Positions 10,598 through 19,700 of a DNA stretch of 64,000 nt are shown here, piece by piece. Source of the DNA: Thecamonas trahens ATCC 50062. Taxonomy: Eukaryota; Apusozoa; Apusomonadida; Apusomonadidae. The position numbers were made by a program, and so were the translations under genes. Numbering within the stretch: the stretch's first letter is position 1; the number at the start of each line of letters is the position of its first letter. The stretch is taken from NCBI RefSeq assembly GCF_000142905.1, contig NW_013657672.1, positions 258,836 to 322,835 of the forward strand, read 5' to 3'. The notes below the pieces were generated by a model. It worked only from the letters and a program-made list of their open reading frames with translations. It had not been told where the DNA came from and searched no databases.

Positions 10598-12385
10598 ATG
10601 GCAGACAACGTGGCGTACACGGTTGAGTACGCCCGTACCGGACGAGCTGGATGCAAGCTGCGGACCAAGAGCCGCAAATGCCCTGTGGGCAAGATCGACA
10701 AGGGCGTCCTCCGCATCGGCCGTGTCAAGCCCTCGTTCATGAGCGATGACGACGATGCAGTCTTCACCGAATGGTTCCACGTCCCGTGCTGGTTTGACGT
10801 CCAGTCACGCATGCGCGCCACGTCGCGTAAAGTCGAGTCGACCGACGACCTCGACGGCTTCGAGGCGCTCACCGACGCCGACAAGGCTCTCATTGGCCAG
10901 TACATCGACAAGCGGCGGTCGATCGACAACGACATGGCTGCGCTCGCCTCGGCACGCCCACCTCCCCAGCCGGCAGCTGCAGCCAAACGCCCGCTGGCTG
11001 AGCCAGTCGCTGCTCCGCCGGCCAAGCGCCAGCGGCCGCTGGCTGACGCCGGCGACCTCGCCGCCGCGGCGCTCGCGGCCGGCAAGCGCATCTGCCGCTA
11101 CGGGGCCAGCTGCTACCGGGAAAACCCGGACCATCTCCGTGACTACTGGCATCCACCAGGCTCGCGGGCTGATGGCCTCACGCCGCAGCCGCAGCCTGCA
11201 GTCCCGGTTGTCCACGCGCTGCCGCCGCCGCTGCCCGCATCCGTTCCGGGCTCTGGCATCGACATGGCCGCGGCCGCAGGCATCGAGGCCTCCATCGCAG
11301 CCAAGACTTCAGCGTTTACCGGCACAGCCTCGGCGCCGCTCATCGAACTCAAGCTCCACGGCAACTACAACGCCGACATCACCGACCTGCTGGAGGAGCT
11401 GGGCAAGATCGAGAAGAACAAGGGCAACGTCAACAAGCACAAGGCGTACATGCAAGCTGCTACCTCGCTGCAAATGCTCCCGCGACGAGTCACCTCAGGC
11501 GCCGACGCCAAGAGTCTCGACGGCGTCGGCACTAAGATCGCCGCCAAGATTGACGAGATCCTCGCCACTGGCAAGCTCGGCTCGCTCGAGCGCGCCAAGG
11601 CCGACAAGCAGCTAGTGGCTCTCAGCGAGGTGTGCAAGGTCGACGGCATTGGACCGGTCCTTGCCCGCAAGCTTGTCTACGAGCGAGGCGTGATGTCGCT
11701 TAGTGACCTCGCGCCACACGTGGACTCGTTTACCACCTACCAGCGCGCTGGCCTCAAGTACTTTGACGAGTTCCGCCAGCGCATCCCGCGCCTTGAAGTT
11801 GAGGAGCTTGAGCGCATTGCTTTTTCTGTCCTCCCGTCCATCGACATCCGCCTCCGCGCCACCGTGTGCGGCTCGTACCGCCGCGGCGCAGCCACCTGTG
11901 GCGACATCGACGTCCTCCTTACTCACCCAGACTGGACCTCGTCCCGCAAGGGCCAGCCGCCGTTCCTCGCCGCCTGGGTGGCACAGCTCAAGGCCATTGG
12001 CTTTCTCACCGACGAACTCGGCCTTGGCTCGCACAAGTACACCGGCGTCTGCATCCTGCCCGAGTCTTCGCCGCTCGCGCCGCCGCGCCTCCACCGCCGC
12101 ATCGACATCCTCTGGGTTCCCTACGACCACTTTTACTTTGGTCTTCTCTACTTTACTGGCTCGGGCTTTTTCAACATCCAGATGCGCCGCATTGCTCTCG
12201 ACCTTGGCTACACCCTCAACGAGCACGGTATGATGCCCATCGACAAAGAGACCGGTGCTGTAATCGGCGACTCGGTCAAAGTCAACTCGGAGGAAGACAT
12301 CTTCCGCCTCCTCAACATGGCATACAAATCGCCGCCGGAGCGCGACCTCGCCTCGCACTGGAAGCCGACTATGCCAGGCTCGTAG
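10598..12385 (+). CDS. DNA polymerase beta (family X) with N-terminal PARP-type and PBZ zinc fingers
   Basis: Encodes 595 residues. Residues about 7-70 form a PARP-type zinc finger (AGCKLRTKSRKC ... GVLRIG ... WFHVPCWF), the nick-sensing finger of PARP1 and DNA ligase III, with the first cysteine pair eight residues apart rather than two. Residues 163-187 match the poly(ADP-ribose)-binding PBZ finger: C166, C172, H179 and H185 in a C-x-Y-G-x-x-C-Y-R-x-N-P-x-H pattern. From residue 247 the protein is a complete pol beta. The lyase domain has two helix-hairpin-helix motifs (LDGVGTKIAAKID, VDGIGPVLARKL), and K317 lies where human K72 forms the Schiff base. The palm carries GSYRRG with D436 and D438, and D503 in RIDILWVP. 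It should act in base-excision and single-strand-break repair in the nucleus, recruited by nicks and PAR chains. ATG context CGCATGG. Confidence 0.93.
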   Translation: MADNVAYTVEYARTGRAGCKLRTKSRKCPVGKIDKGVLRIGRVKPSFMSDDDDAVFTEWFHVPCWFDVQSRMRATSRKVESTDDLDGFEALTDADKALIGQYIDKRRSIDNDMAALASARPPPQPAAAAKRPLAEPVAAPPAKRQRPLADAGDLAAAALAAGKRICRYGASCYRENPDHLRDYWHPPGSRADGLTPQPQPAVPVVHALPPPLPASVPGSGIDMAAAAGIEASIAAKTSAFTGTASAPLIELKLHGNYNADITDLLEELGKIEKNKGNVNKHKAYMQAATSLQMLPRRVTSGADAKSLDGVGTKIAAKIDEILATGKLGSLERAKADKQLVALSEVCKVDGIGPVLARKLVYERGVMSLSDLAPHVDSFTTYQRAGLKYFDEFRQRIPRLEVEELERIAFSVLPSIDIRLRATVCGSYRRGAATCGDIDVLLTHPDWTSSRKGQPPFLAAWVAQLKAIGFLTDELGLGSHKYTGVCILPESSPLAPPRLHRRIDILWVPYDHFYFGLLYFTGSGFFNIQMRRIALDLGYTLNEHGMMPIDKETGAVIGDSVKVNSEEDIFRLLNMAYKSPPERDLASHWKPTMPGS

Positions 12386-13792
12386 TCGTAATCCGCATCC
12401 CGCCCTCGCCACTGCAGACTGTGGCCAAAACACGCACGCTGCCAGCCGCCGCTGCTCCCACCGCTGCCGCAGCAACAGCCCCCCGCACACCGCATCTGCG
12501 CTTCCGCAGCTGGCTCCAGCAGCTTCATCCTCGGTCAGCAGCTGCGTCACAACGCCGGTCATCAGGCTCGCTACCACCAGCTCAGCCCCGACAGCCAGAC
12601 TCCGCATCGTGCCATGGGCCGAAAACGCCTCTTGCAGCGACGAGCTAGCTGCAAGCAACTCGGCATGGCTTGTCACACCACTTGCGGCCACTTGCAGTCC
12701 TTCATCACCCGCCGCTGCTCTTGCGCACAAATAAGCCTCCCACTGCGGATGGTCCTTGCTGTTGCCGCTTTTGTCACCGGCGTCCGGCCAGACTGCGCTC
12801 GCTGCCACTGCCCCGTCGGCGTTGCTGCCAGGCAGGGCGATGAGCACCTGCGGCCGACAGGTTCCGCTGGCATAAATGCCTTCTGTAAGCGTAGCAAGTG
12901 CTCTCCCGCCCGCCAGCACCACTGAAAACGCAGACAGGTTGTCGAGTACGTCCGCCTCGTCGTCGACCCAGATCGCTACCCCACCAATGCGAAGCACGGC
13001 GAGGACAGCCTCAACTGTGGCCAGCAACGGCTGACCGACGACACAAACCCTCTCGCCCTTGACCACCCCGGCCGACTCCATCAGATTGAGTCCGAGACGA
13101 GATGTGACGCTTTCAAGCTCGCCCCAGGTAGCCGACTCGCCGTTCGCCACCAAGGCCACCTCTGCCGGCCGTGCTGCCGCGTACCGCGGCAACATCAGCC
13201 GCACAGCATTTGATTCGCACGGATCGGGCATGGGCACGACGGCCGATGGAAACGAGATGCTGCGGCCAAGATTCGCTCCAAAGAACAGCGCGTCATCGCG
13301 ACCATTCTCGCAGTACGGCTCGATGGGCCGGAACCCGAGCTTGGTGGTGTACATCTGGACCGCCGACGCGAGGCACGGCAGTGTGTCAAGCTTGATGATG
13401 GTGTGCCCGGCCTGCGCCGCCGCGGCCATAATGGTGTGGCAGAGCCTGACTCCGAGCCCGGCCTTCCGCGCGCTCGGCACTACATAGAGGCGCTTCATCT
13501 CGGCCACGCCGGGCAGGAGCGTCTTGTATGCGACAATGCCCACCGGTGGATCGGCAGGCGAGTCGCCTGCCGTGGCCACCACAAGCAGCCCGCCGTTCTC
13601 CGGTGCGTACTTGCCCGGCAGCGCATTAACCTCGGCCGTGAACGTCTGGAACGTCGCCGTCCGCAGGTCCAGGCCCGACACCTCGAACAGCTCGGCGGCG
13701 TACTCGTGGCAGAGCCACTGCGCCCCGCTGATCAGCGTTGACTCGCTCGTCGCCACGCAGTGCAGCGTGTACCCACCCGCAGCCTCGGTCAT
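12369..13792 (-). CDS. GNAT acetyltransferase fused to a truncated adenylate-forming (AMP-binding) domain; one frame break
   Basis: Starts at ATG 13792, 89 bp from a divergent M20 gene. The first 170 residues form a GNAT fold with the acetyl-CoA loop RKAGLG and the C-terminal YTTKLGFRP typical of the family. The rest resembles only the N-terminal subdomain of acyl-CoA synthetases and NRPS adenylation domains (WGELESVTSRL, GVVKGERVCV, LAVLRIGGVAIWV). The ATP-binding Ser/Thr/Gly loop and the C-terminal catalytic lysine domain are absent, so catalysis by that half is doubtful. At the C6 run 12479-12484 the frame must shift by -1. The shifted frame gives an Ala-rich tail ending at TAG 12369-12371, while the unshifted frame runs far into the antisense of pol beta. 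About 474 residues joined. The acetyl acceptor is unknown. Confidence 0.68.
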
Positions 13793-13881
13793 TGCCTCAG
13801 CCTCGCGGTGCGAGTCAAGCGTGCCGCCGCCACGGCCGCAAGCAGCGCTCCCGCACACCTCGCTCTCTCTCCTCCGCCGCC

Positions 13882-15137
13882 ATGGCTGCCGCACCCACAC
13901 CCGCACCCACCATCCTCCCTGCCGTAGCCGCTGCTGCGCCGCACATGATTGCTCTCCGCCGTGACCTCCATGCCCACCCCGAGCTGGCCTTTGAAGAGAC
14001 GGCCACCGCCGCACGGGTGGTTGACGAGCTTGCGGCCCACCCGGCGGTCTCCATCGAGTCCGGCGTGGCCGGCACCGGCGTCGTTGCCCGCATCACGCTC
14101 GGCTCCGGCGCCGGGTGCCACATTGCCTTGCGCGCAGACATGGACGCGCTTCCGGTGCGTGAGGCCTCGGACGCCCCGTACGCCTCGCAGATCGATGGCG
14201 TCTCGCACGCCTGCGGCCACGACGGCCACGTCGCCATCCTCGTCACCGTCGCCTCCATCCTCGCCGCCGCCGCAGACGGCTCTGTCCCAGAGCTGGCCGG
14301 CTTGGACGGCACTGTCACCTGCATCTTCCAGCCCGCCGAAGAGGCCGGCGGTGGCGCCAGCTGCATGATTGAGGCCGAAGCCGCTGGCACCGTCACCCAT
14401 GGCCTCATTGCGGACGTCGACTCCATCTACGGCCTGCATTTGTGGAACTACCAGGCTCTTGGCACCGTCGGCGTTGCTTCCGGACCGGTTATGGCCAACT
14501 CGGACAAGTTTGATATTGCTGTTGTCGGCTCGGGCGGCCACGGCGCAACTCCGCATTCGGCCGTCGACGCCGTCGTCGTCGCCGGCTCTCTCATCACCGC
14601 TCTCCAGACTGTTGTTGCCCGCAGCGTCGACCCACTAGCTTCGGCAGTCCTCTCGCTCGGTTTTGTTCGCGGTGGTTATGCTCACAATGTCATCGCCGAC
14701 CGCGTCGAGCTCGGTGGCACCGTCCGCGCCCTCGATGACTCTGTCCGCGACACTGTTGCTGCGCGTATCCGCTCGGTCTGCAACGGCGTTGCGTCGACTT
14801 TCGGTGCCACCATCGACTGCACCTACACTCACGGCTATCCGGCCACTGTCAACGCGCCGGAGCCGACTAAGCTTGTTGCTGCCGCCGCCAAAGACGTGGT
14901 CGGCTCAGCCGGCGTCACCGATCCGTACCGTACCCTCTGCGGCGAGGACTTTGCTTACTTTACCCGTGCCAAGCCGTCTTGCTCTTTTTTGTCGGCTCGG
15001 CGCCGGCCGCTGCTGGCCCGCCGGGCTCGCTCCCGCATCACAAGCCGTCGTTTGATTTTGACGAGGACGCCCTCGCCATCGGCGCCTCGGTCTTCCTCCG
15101 CATCGTGGCCCGCGCCCTCGCTTCTCCTCACTCCTGA
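13882..15137 (+). CDS. M20 family metallo-amidohydrolase (IAA-amino acid hydrolase / N-acyl amino acid amidohydrolase type); one frame break
   Basis: About 418 residues once a -1 shift at the T6 run 14985-14990 is allowed. The metal site is visible: CGHDGH (C111, H113), PAEEAGGGA (E153/E154) and GLHLWNY (H186). The GGHGATPHSAVD lid-domain motif follows. After EDFAYFT the printed frame becomes low-complexity. The -1 frame instead reads LFFVGSAP ... LPHHKPSFDFDEDA and ends at TGA 15135-15137, supplying the last metal-ligand histidine and the normal family C-terminus. It should remove acyl groups from N-acyl amino acids in the cytosol. There is no signal peptide. Two upstream in-frame ATG-proximal stretches are ignored because the family begins here. 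Confidence 0.87.
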
Positions 15138-16324
15138 CTGTACGACCGGTGTCGCGACCGCGACCGCGATCGCGACCGCGACCGCGACGCTCCCGGCGAC
15201 TGCATTGGCGATCGTGCCGGGGACCCCTCCGCCGCTGTCGGGGATGCAGACTTCCCCGCCGGTCCCGCCTCGGCTGCCGGTTCGTCCGCGACAACCTCAC
15301 TTGTTCTCTCGCCCTCGGTCGACGCCAGCAGCTCAGCCACAATCTCGGTGTGGCACTCGACGTCGCCCGCAGGGTGGTCGGGCTCGACCGGACCGATCAC
15401 TCGCTCCATAGCAGCCGCCAGTCCCTCAGCTGTCTTAAGCTCGACACGGCCCTTCCCATCGCGGATGACGACATAGCCGATGTCCGTCGACGCAAGCCCA
15501 GTCTTGGCCAGCACAAGCTCCTTGAGTGCCTTCCACGAATACCCGTCAGGAAGCCCGCCCGTGACATGGAGTACATACGGAAGCGGCGGGCCTGCAGACT
15601 TGGGCCGCCGCTGCTTCTTCTTGCGCTCCTTCTTCTTCTTCTTCCCCGCACTCTCCATCTGCGTGTGGGACGGCGGCGGCGATCGGCCACGTCCTCCTCG
15701 CGAGAACTGGTCGCGCTCGCGCGCTCCGTACGAAGTCAGCCGCCCGACAACGCCCCGCCCACTGTTGCGTCCACTGCGCCCACCACGATCACGCCCCCGG
15801 TCGTCGTAGCCACCACGGTCACGCCTGCGGTCGTCATACCCTCCACGGTCACGGTTCCGGTCGTCGTACCCTCCACGGTCGCGGTTCCGGTCGTCGTATC
15901 CACGTCCACGGTCGCGGTTCCGGTCGTCGTATCCACGTCCACGGTCCCAATCCCGCCCACGATCACGGTCGCCGTAGCCGCTGTCCCGTGGCGAGACCTC
16001 GCGTGACCGTGACCGGCGCCGGTCTCCGTCGTCTCCCAACGAGCCGCGGCTCCTCCGCTGGCGATCGTCGCGCCCTCGGTCGCCGCCACGGTCGCTGCTG
16101 CGGTCGGCGGTCACCTCAACCGCAAGACGCGAGCCCCAGACGCTTGCGTTATCCAGCGACGCCATGGCATCGTGCGCATCCCGCTCGCGGTCCATTGACA
16201 CAAAGGCAAAGCCCGCTGACGGTTTGACATACAGGTCCGTCACCCGTCCATACCGCTGGAACTCGCGCCGCACGTCGGCCTCGGACACGTTGTTGGTGAT
16301 GTTGCGAACGTAGAGGCGGACCAT
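15128..16324 (-). CDS. RNA-binding protein with RRM and Arg-Asp/Arg-Ser repeats (SR-like)
   Basis: Encodes 398 residues from ATG 16324. One RRM lies at the N-terminus (MVRLYVRNITNNVSEAD; RNP1 AGFAFVSMD). Next comes an Arg-rich region with tandem repeats of about ten residues built on RGYDDRNRDRGG, then a Lys-rich stretch, a compact Gly/Leu domain (YVLHVTGGLPDGYSW onward) and an RS-dipeptide tail (SRSRSRSRSRHRS). It is likely a nuclear splicing or mRNA-processing factor. The stop codon lies within the last ten bases of the convergent M20 gene, so the two genes overlap tail to tail. An in-frame ATG exists 87 bases upstream, but the RRM begins exactly at the chosen one. Confidence 0.82.
   Translation of the reverse strand: MVRLYVRNITNNVSEADVRREFQRYGRVTDLYVKPSAGFAFVSMDRERDAHDAMASLDNASVWGSRLAVEVTADRSSDRGGDRGRDDRQRRSRGSLGDDGDRRRSRSREVSPRDSGYGDRDRGRDWDRGRGYDDRNRDRGRGYDDRNRDRGGYDDRNRDRGGYDDRRRDRGGYDDRGRDRGGRSGRNSGRGVVGRLTSYGARERDQFSRGGRGRSPPPSHTQMESAGKKKKKERKKKQRRPKSAGPPLPYVLHVTGGLPDGYSWKALKELVLAKTGLASTDIGYVVIRDGKGRVELKTAEGLAAAMERVIGPVEPDHPAGDVECHTEIVAELLASTEGERTSEVVADEPAAEAGPAGKSASPTAAEGSPARSPMQSPGASRSRSRSRSRSRHRSYSQE
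15790..15960 (-). repeat. Tandem coding repeat of the YDDRNRDRGG unit
   Basis: About six near-identical units of roughly 30 bases within the SR-like gene. They encode Arg/Asp/Tyr/Gly blocks typical of low-complexity RNA-granule proteins. Confidence 0.8.
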
Positions 16325-16761
16325 ACTGCCCCCTCTCGTCCGTGGCAGCCCCACAGGCATGTGAGTCCCACCCCATGGGCAGACTCTCTGTATCCCGCCG
16401 TACCCCTCCACCCCGCGTACACTATCGGGCTCTCTTCCCGTCTACCCCCCCTCACCCCTACCTCACCCCTGCCTCCCCTCCCTACTTTCCCCCTACCTCC
16501 CCTCCCTCCCCTCCCTACTCCCTAACCCCATACCCACACCCTTAATTCGCCCAACCCCCCCCCACACACACCCTAACTCCCTTCTCCTTCTCGTCTTTCC
16601 ATCCAGACACATACCTGTGTTACAACTGAGAGGGGTGCCCGACTACGTTGCTGTTGATCACCGTTTTCCTCTTCCCTCACCTCAACCGTCTTCGCTTCAC
16701 CTTCACACCTCTTCCCCACTCGCCGTGCACCTCTCTAACCCTCCTCCCCCCTCCTCCCGGC
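16325..16761. other. Divergent intergenic region, pyrimidine-rich
   Basis: 437 bases between two divergent genes. 16440-16570 is almost pure pyrimidine on the + strand, with irregular CCCCTACCTC-type repeats and two isolated CCCTAAC-like words. I see no gene. It presumably holds both promoters. Confidence 0.6.
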
Positions 16762-19700
16762 ATGGGCTTAAGGTGTAAGGTTGCCTTAAAGACGGTGGCA
16801 TCAGCTGTACTCATTGCTACCCTCGCTGCCTATCTCACCATGGTTGGCCTGTTCCTTGAGGACGGTCACGCCCCGGCCTCGCGCGCCTTGGAGCCAGACA
16901 TGGAGCCTGTCGGGTTCTTCTCACCACCTCCGCCCAATTCAGGCATTGCTGGGCACATCTTCGGCCCGAGCTCAGATGGCCTTGTCATTGCTGTTGTTGC
17001 GGACATGTCGGATGGCACAAACGTGCCTACGGTAGAGTTCCGCGCCCCAAATCCCACGTCCGGCGCCCTGTCGTCGTCGGGAGGCGCTGCGGTTCGTGTT
17101 GGCTTCAGACCGTTGACACCGCTAGCATCGGGGAGTGCTGTGCCGGCGGGCTTTGATCTCCGCGCCGCAGGCTATCTCGACATTGCGCGTACGGTATTTT
17201 TGGCAGGTGTGGATGAGAGTGCTGTCAATCTGGACGATCTTGTTGTCGTCATCGAGTGTCCGCTGGCGACGGCTGCCGCTCCACTGCCCGAGCCACCGAC
17301 CTCATGCACGCTCCGCCGCATTGGCACTAGCGGCGCGTTCCGCTTTGCAAACTCAGCTTCTCCCACGAACGGTGCTATCACGGAGCTGGCTGTTGTCCCT
17401 GTTGCCGGTACATCTGTGGCCAACTCAGGCTTCTTTGTCGTTGGGCTGTTGAACCAAACCGAGCTCGCCATCGCGTCATGTCCGCTCTCTTCAGGCATTT
17501 GCTTTCAGGTTGCAAGTACCATTGTGGGGCCTGTCTCGCCGCTCATCGCCCATGTTGAGCTTGCGCCGTCGAGCATGGGCGTTTTCCTTCGCTCAACGCA
17601 GACTCCGTTCTCCACCACACTGTATCCCTGTGGACTTTCGTCATGCTCCTCATCCGTTAATGTTGGGACGTTCACTTCAGACCAAGTTGCGACCCTGGGA
17701 GTTGCTGCCTGGGTCTCATCTTCCTCGAGCGACTCGATTGTTGTCTTGGTTGACGAGTATGTTCGAGTCTGCATCGGAAGTAATGACTGCAGCTTGTCCG
17801 ACTCGCTGCTGTCGTTCGCGCCATCTTCCAAGTCTTCTATCGTGGCGGTAGCGGCTACTCGTGGCGATGTGGGTCCTTGGCTTCCAGGCCTATCAGAAGT
17901 CAACTTTTTTGTGGCTGTCAGCTACTCCTCGCCGGGCAAGCCGCCGTCTCTCTCGTTTTTCTCGGTCTCGTCTGCTTCCCGCTTCCGCCTTGTCCGTCTT
18001 GCAATCGCATCGCCGACTATGTCATGCCGGGTTGCCGGCCATTGCCTCTCGCTTGGCTATGACCAGGCAAGCGGTCTGCTTCTTGCAGGCTACCCGGAAG
18101 TCAGCGGCGCTTTTGGCATCTCGGGCATCAAGACCTTCAAGTGGCGCCCAAAGGTTGACGTCAATCCGGTCTCGGTCTCGTCTCAGGACCTCGTCATTGC
18201 TGTTCAGCCCAATATGCGCGGTTTTCCCTCGCTCTCGTTTCAGCTTGCCCCTTACACAGCCCTCACCGGGCCGATCACAGTCTCTGACGTACCGTTTACG
18301 ACTGTACTCCGTAGCTCGCTCGCCCACGGCGTGTCTGTCGACATTGTCTTGTCCTACCCAGGCTTTTTGCCCGGCGATACTGTCACGCTCGCCTGGCGAC
18401 TCTCCTCTGCCATGGCGTCGTTTGAGTCATCATCGTTGGGCTACGAGACTATGACGGTGACGACTCCCGCAACGCCGTACGAGGTTGTCGGCGTGACGGC
18501 AAGAACTATCCAAGCTGAGTCGATTGATCTGGATTGGACACCTCCCTTTTCACCGGTCAACGATCCAATCACTTCGTACGATGTCATCGCAAAGTCTGCC
18601 ATTCGTTCCGGCTCCAACGAGCCGTCGCCGCCGCTCGGCGTCTTGGCGTCGGTGACCGCTCCAGTAGTCTTTCCACTCAGCGTTGCTGTCGAGCCGTCAG
18701 TCACCTACAGACTCGTGGTTGTTGCATACAACATGGCTGGTGGCTCGCCGACGGGCGGGGAGTTGAGTATCACCACTCCGTGCTCAACGACTGCTCTGCC
18801 GAGTGCGCCGACCATCGGGACGTTTGCCCTCGAGCTCGACATCAGCAGTCTTGCGCTTCGTCTCACGTGGGCCGAGCCGCGCGATGGAGGCTGTGCTCTC
18901 GACGTTTATCGCATTCTGCTCCACACGCCTAGCGCAAGTCCATTCCCAAGCCCCACTGCTGTGGCGACGGTCTCGGCCAGTGCTGCGCGCACCTTTCTGA
19001 TTGGAGTTGACGCGGATCCGCTTGGCGGGAGCGGGACGGTGGCCCTGCTGCCGTCAACTACCTATGCAGTCTCGCTTGAAGCTGTGAACGTTGTAGGAAG
19101 TGTCTCGACGCTCTCGGGAACTCAAAGTGTAACGACCCCGGCTGTGCCGCTTCCGCCGGCGTCATTTACCGCCACTCCGAGCTCGCCGCAGGAGGTTGGG
19201 CTGTCATGGACTCCGCCAACCGGCTCGGTTAGCGGTGATGTATTCTTGTACACAGTCAAGATTGCCGTCTCGCCTGGTCCGGCAACAGACATCATCTACC
19301 AGGGCAGTGACACCAGCTTTGTCGCCACCGGGCTCACCTCCCAGGTCACCTACGTCTTTGCACTCACCGCAGCCAACGGAATCGGCGCTTCATCGCCGGC
19401 CTCGACCGTGGCTACAACACCCTCGGGCTGTTTTCCCGTCTGCGTTGCCGGCCAAGGCGTGTGCACCTCTACGGCGCCATTCTCCTGCACCTGTAATGCT
19501 GGCTTTGCTGGCACCGACTGCTCAATTGCCTGTACATGCGTCAATGGCGTGTGCGCCGACGGCTCGTCCGGCGATGGAAAGTGTGCTGTAGGCACATGCA
19601 GTGCTGGTTTTGAGGGCGACAACTGCGACACGCCCATTCCGCTGGTCGTTGCCTCATGTACAGGCTGTACGCTCGGGATGGCTGCGGTGGCGTCGCAAGC

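Noticed and set aside
11612-12368. Long minus-strand frame continuing from the GNAT gene across the pol beta coding region
   Set aside because: It is the mirror of a well-supported gene in GC-rich DNA. Its composition turns Arg/Val/Glu-rich, and a -1 shift at 12479-12484 gives a better ending before pol beta.
15600-15970. CRISPR-like array in the region of short repeats
   Set aside because: Units are coding, in frame, contiguous without spacers and belong to the RS-rich protein. The genome is eukaryotic.
16523-16578. CCCTAAC-like words resembling telomere repeats
   Set aside because: Only isolated copies in a general pyrimidine-rich stretch, not a tandem array.
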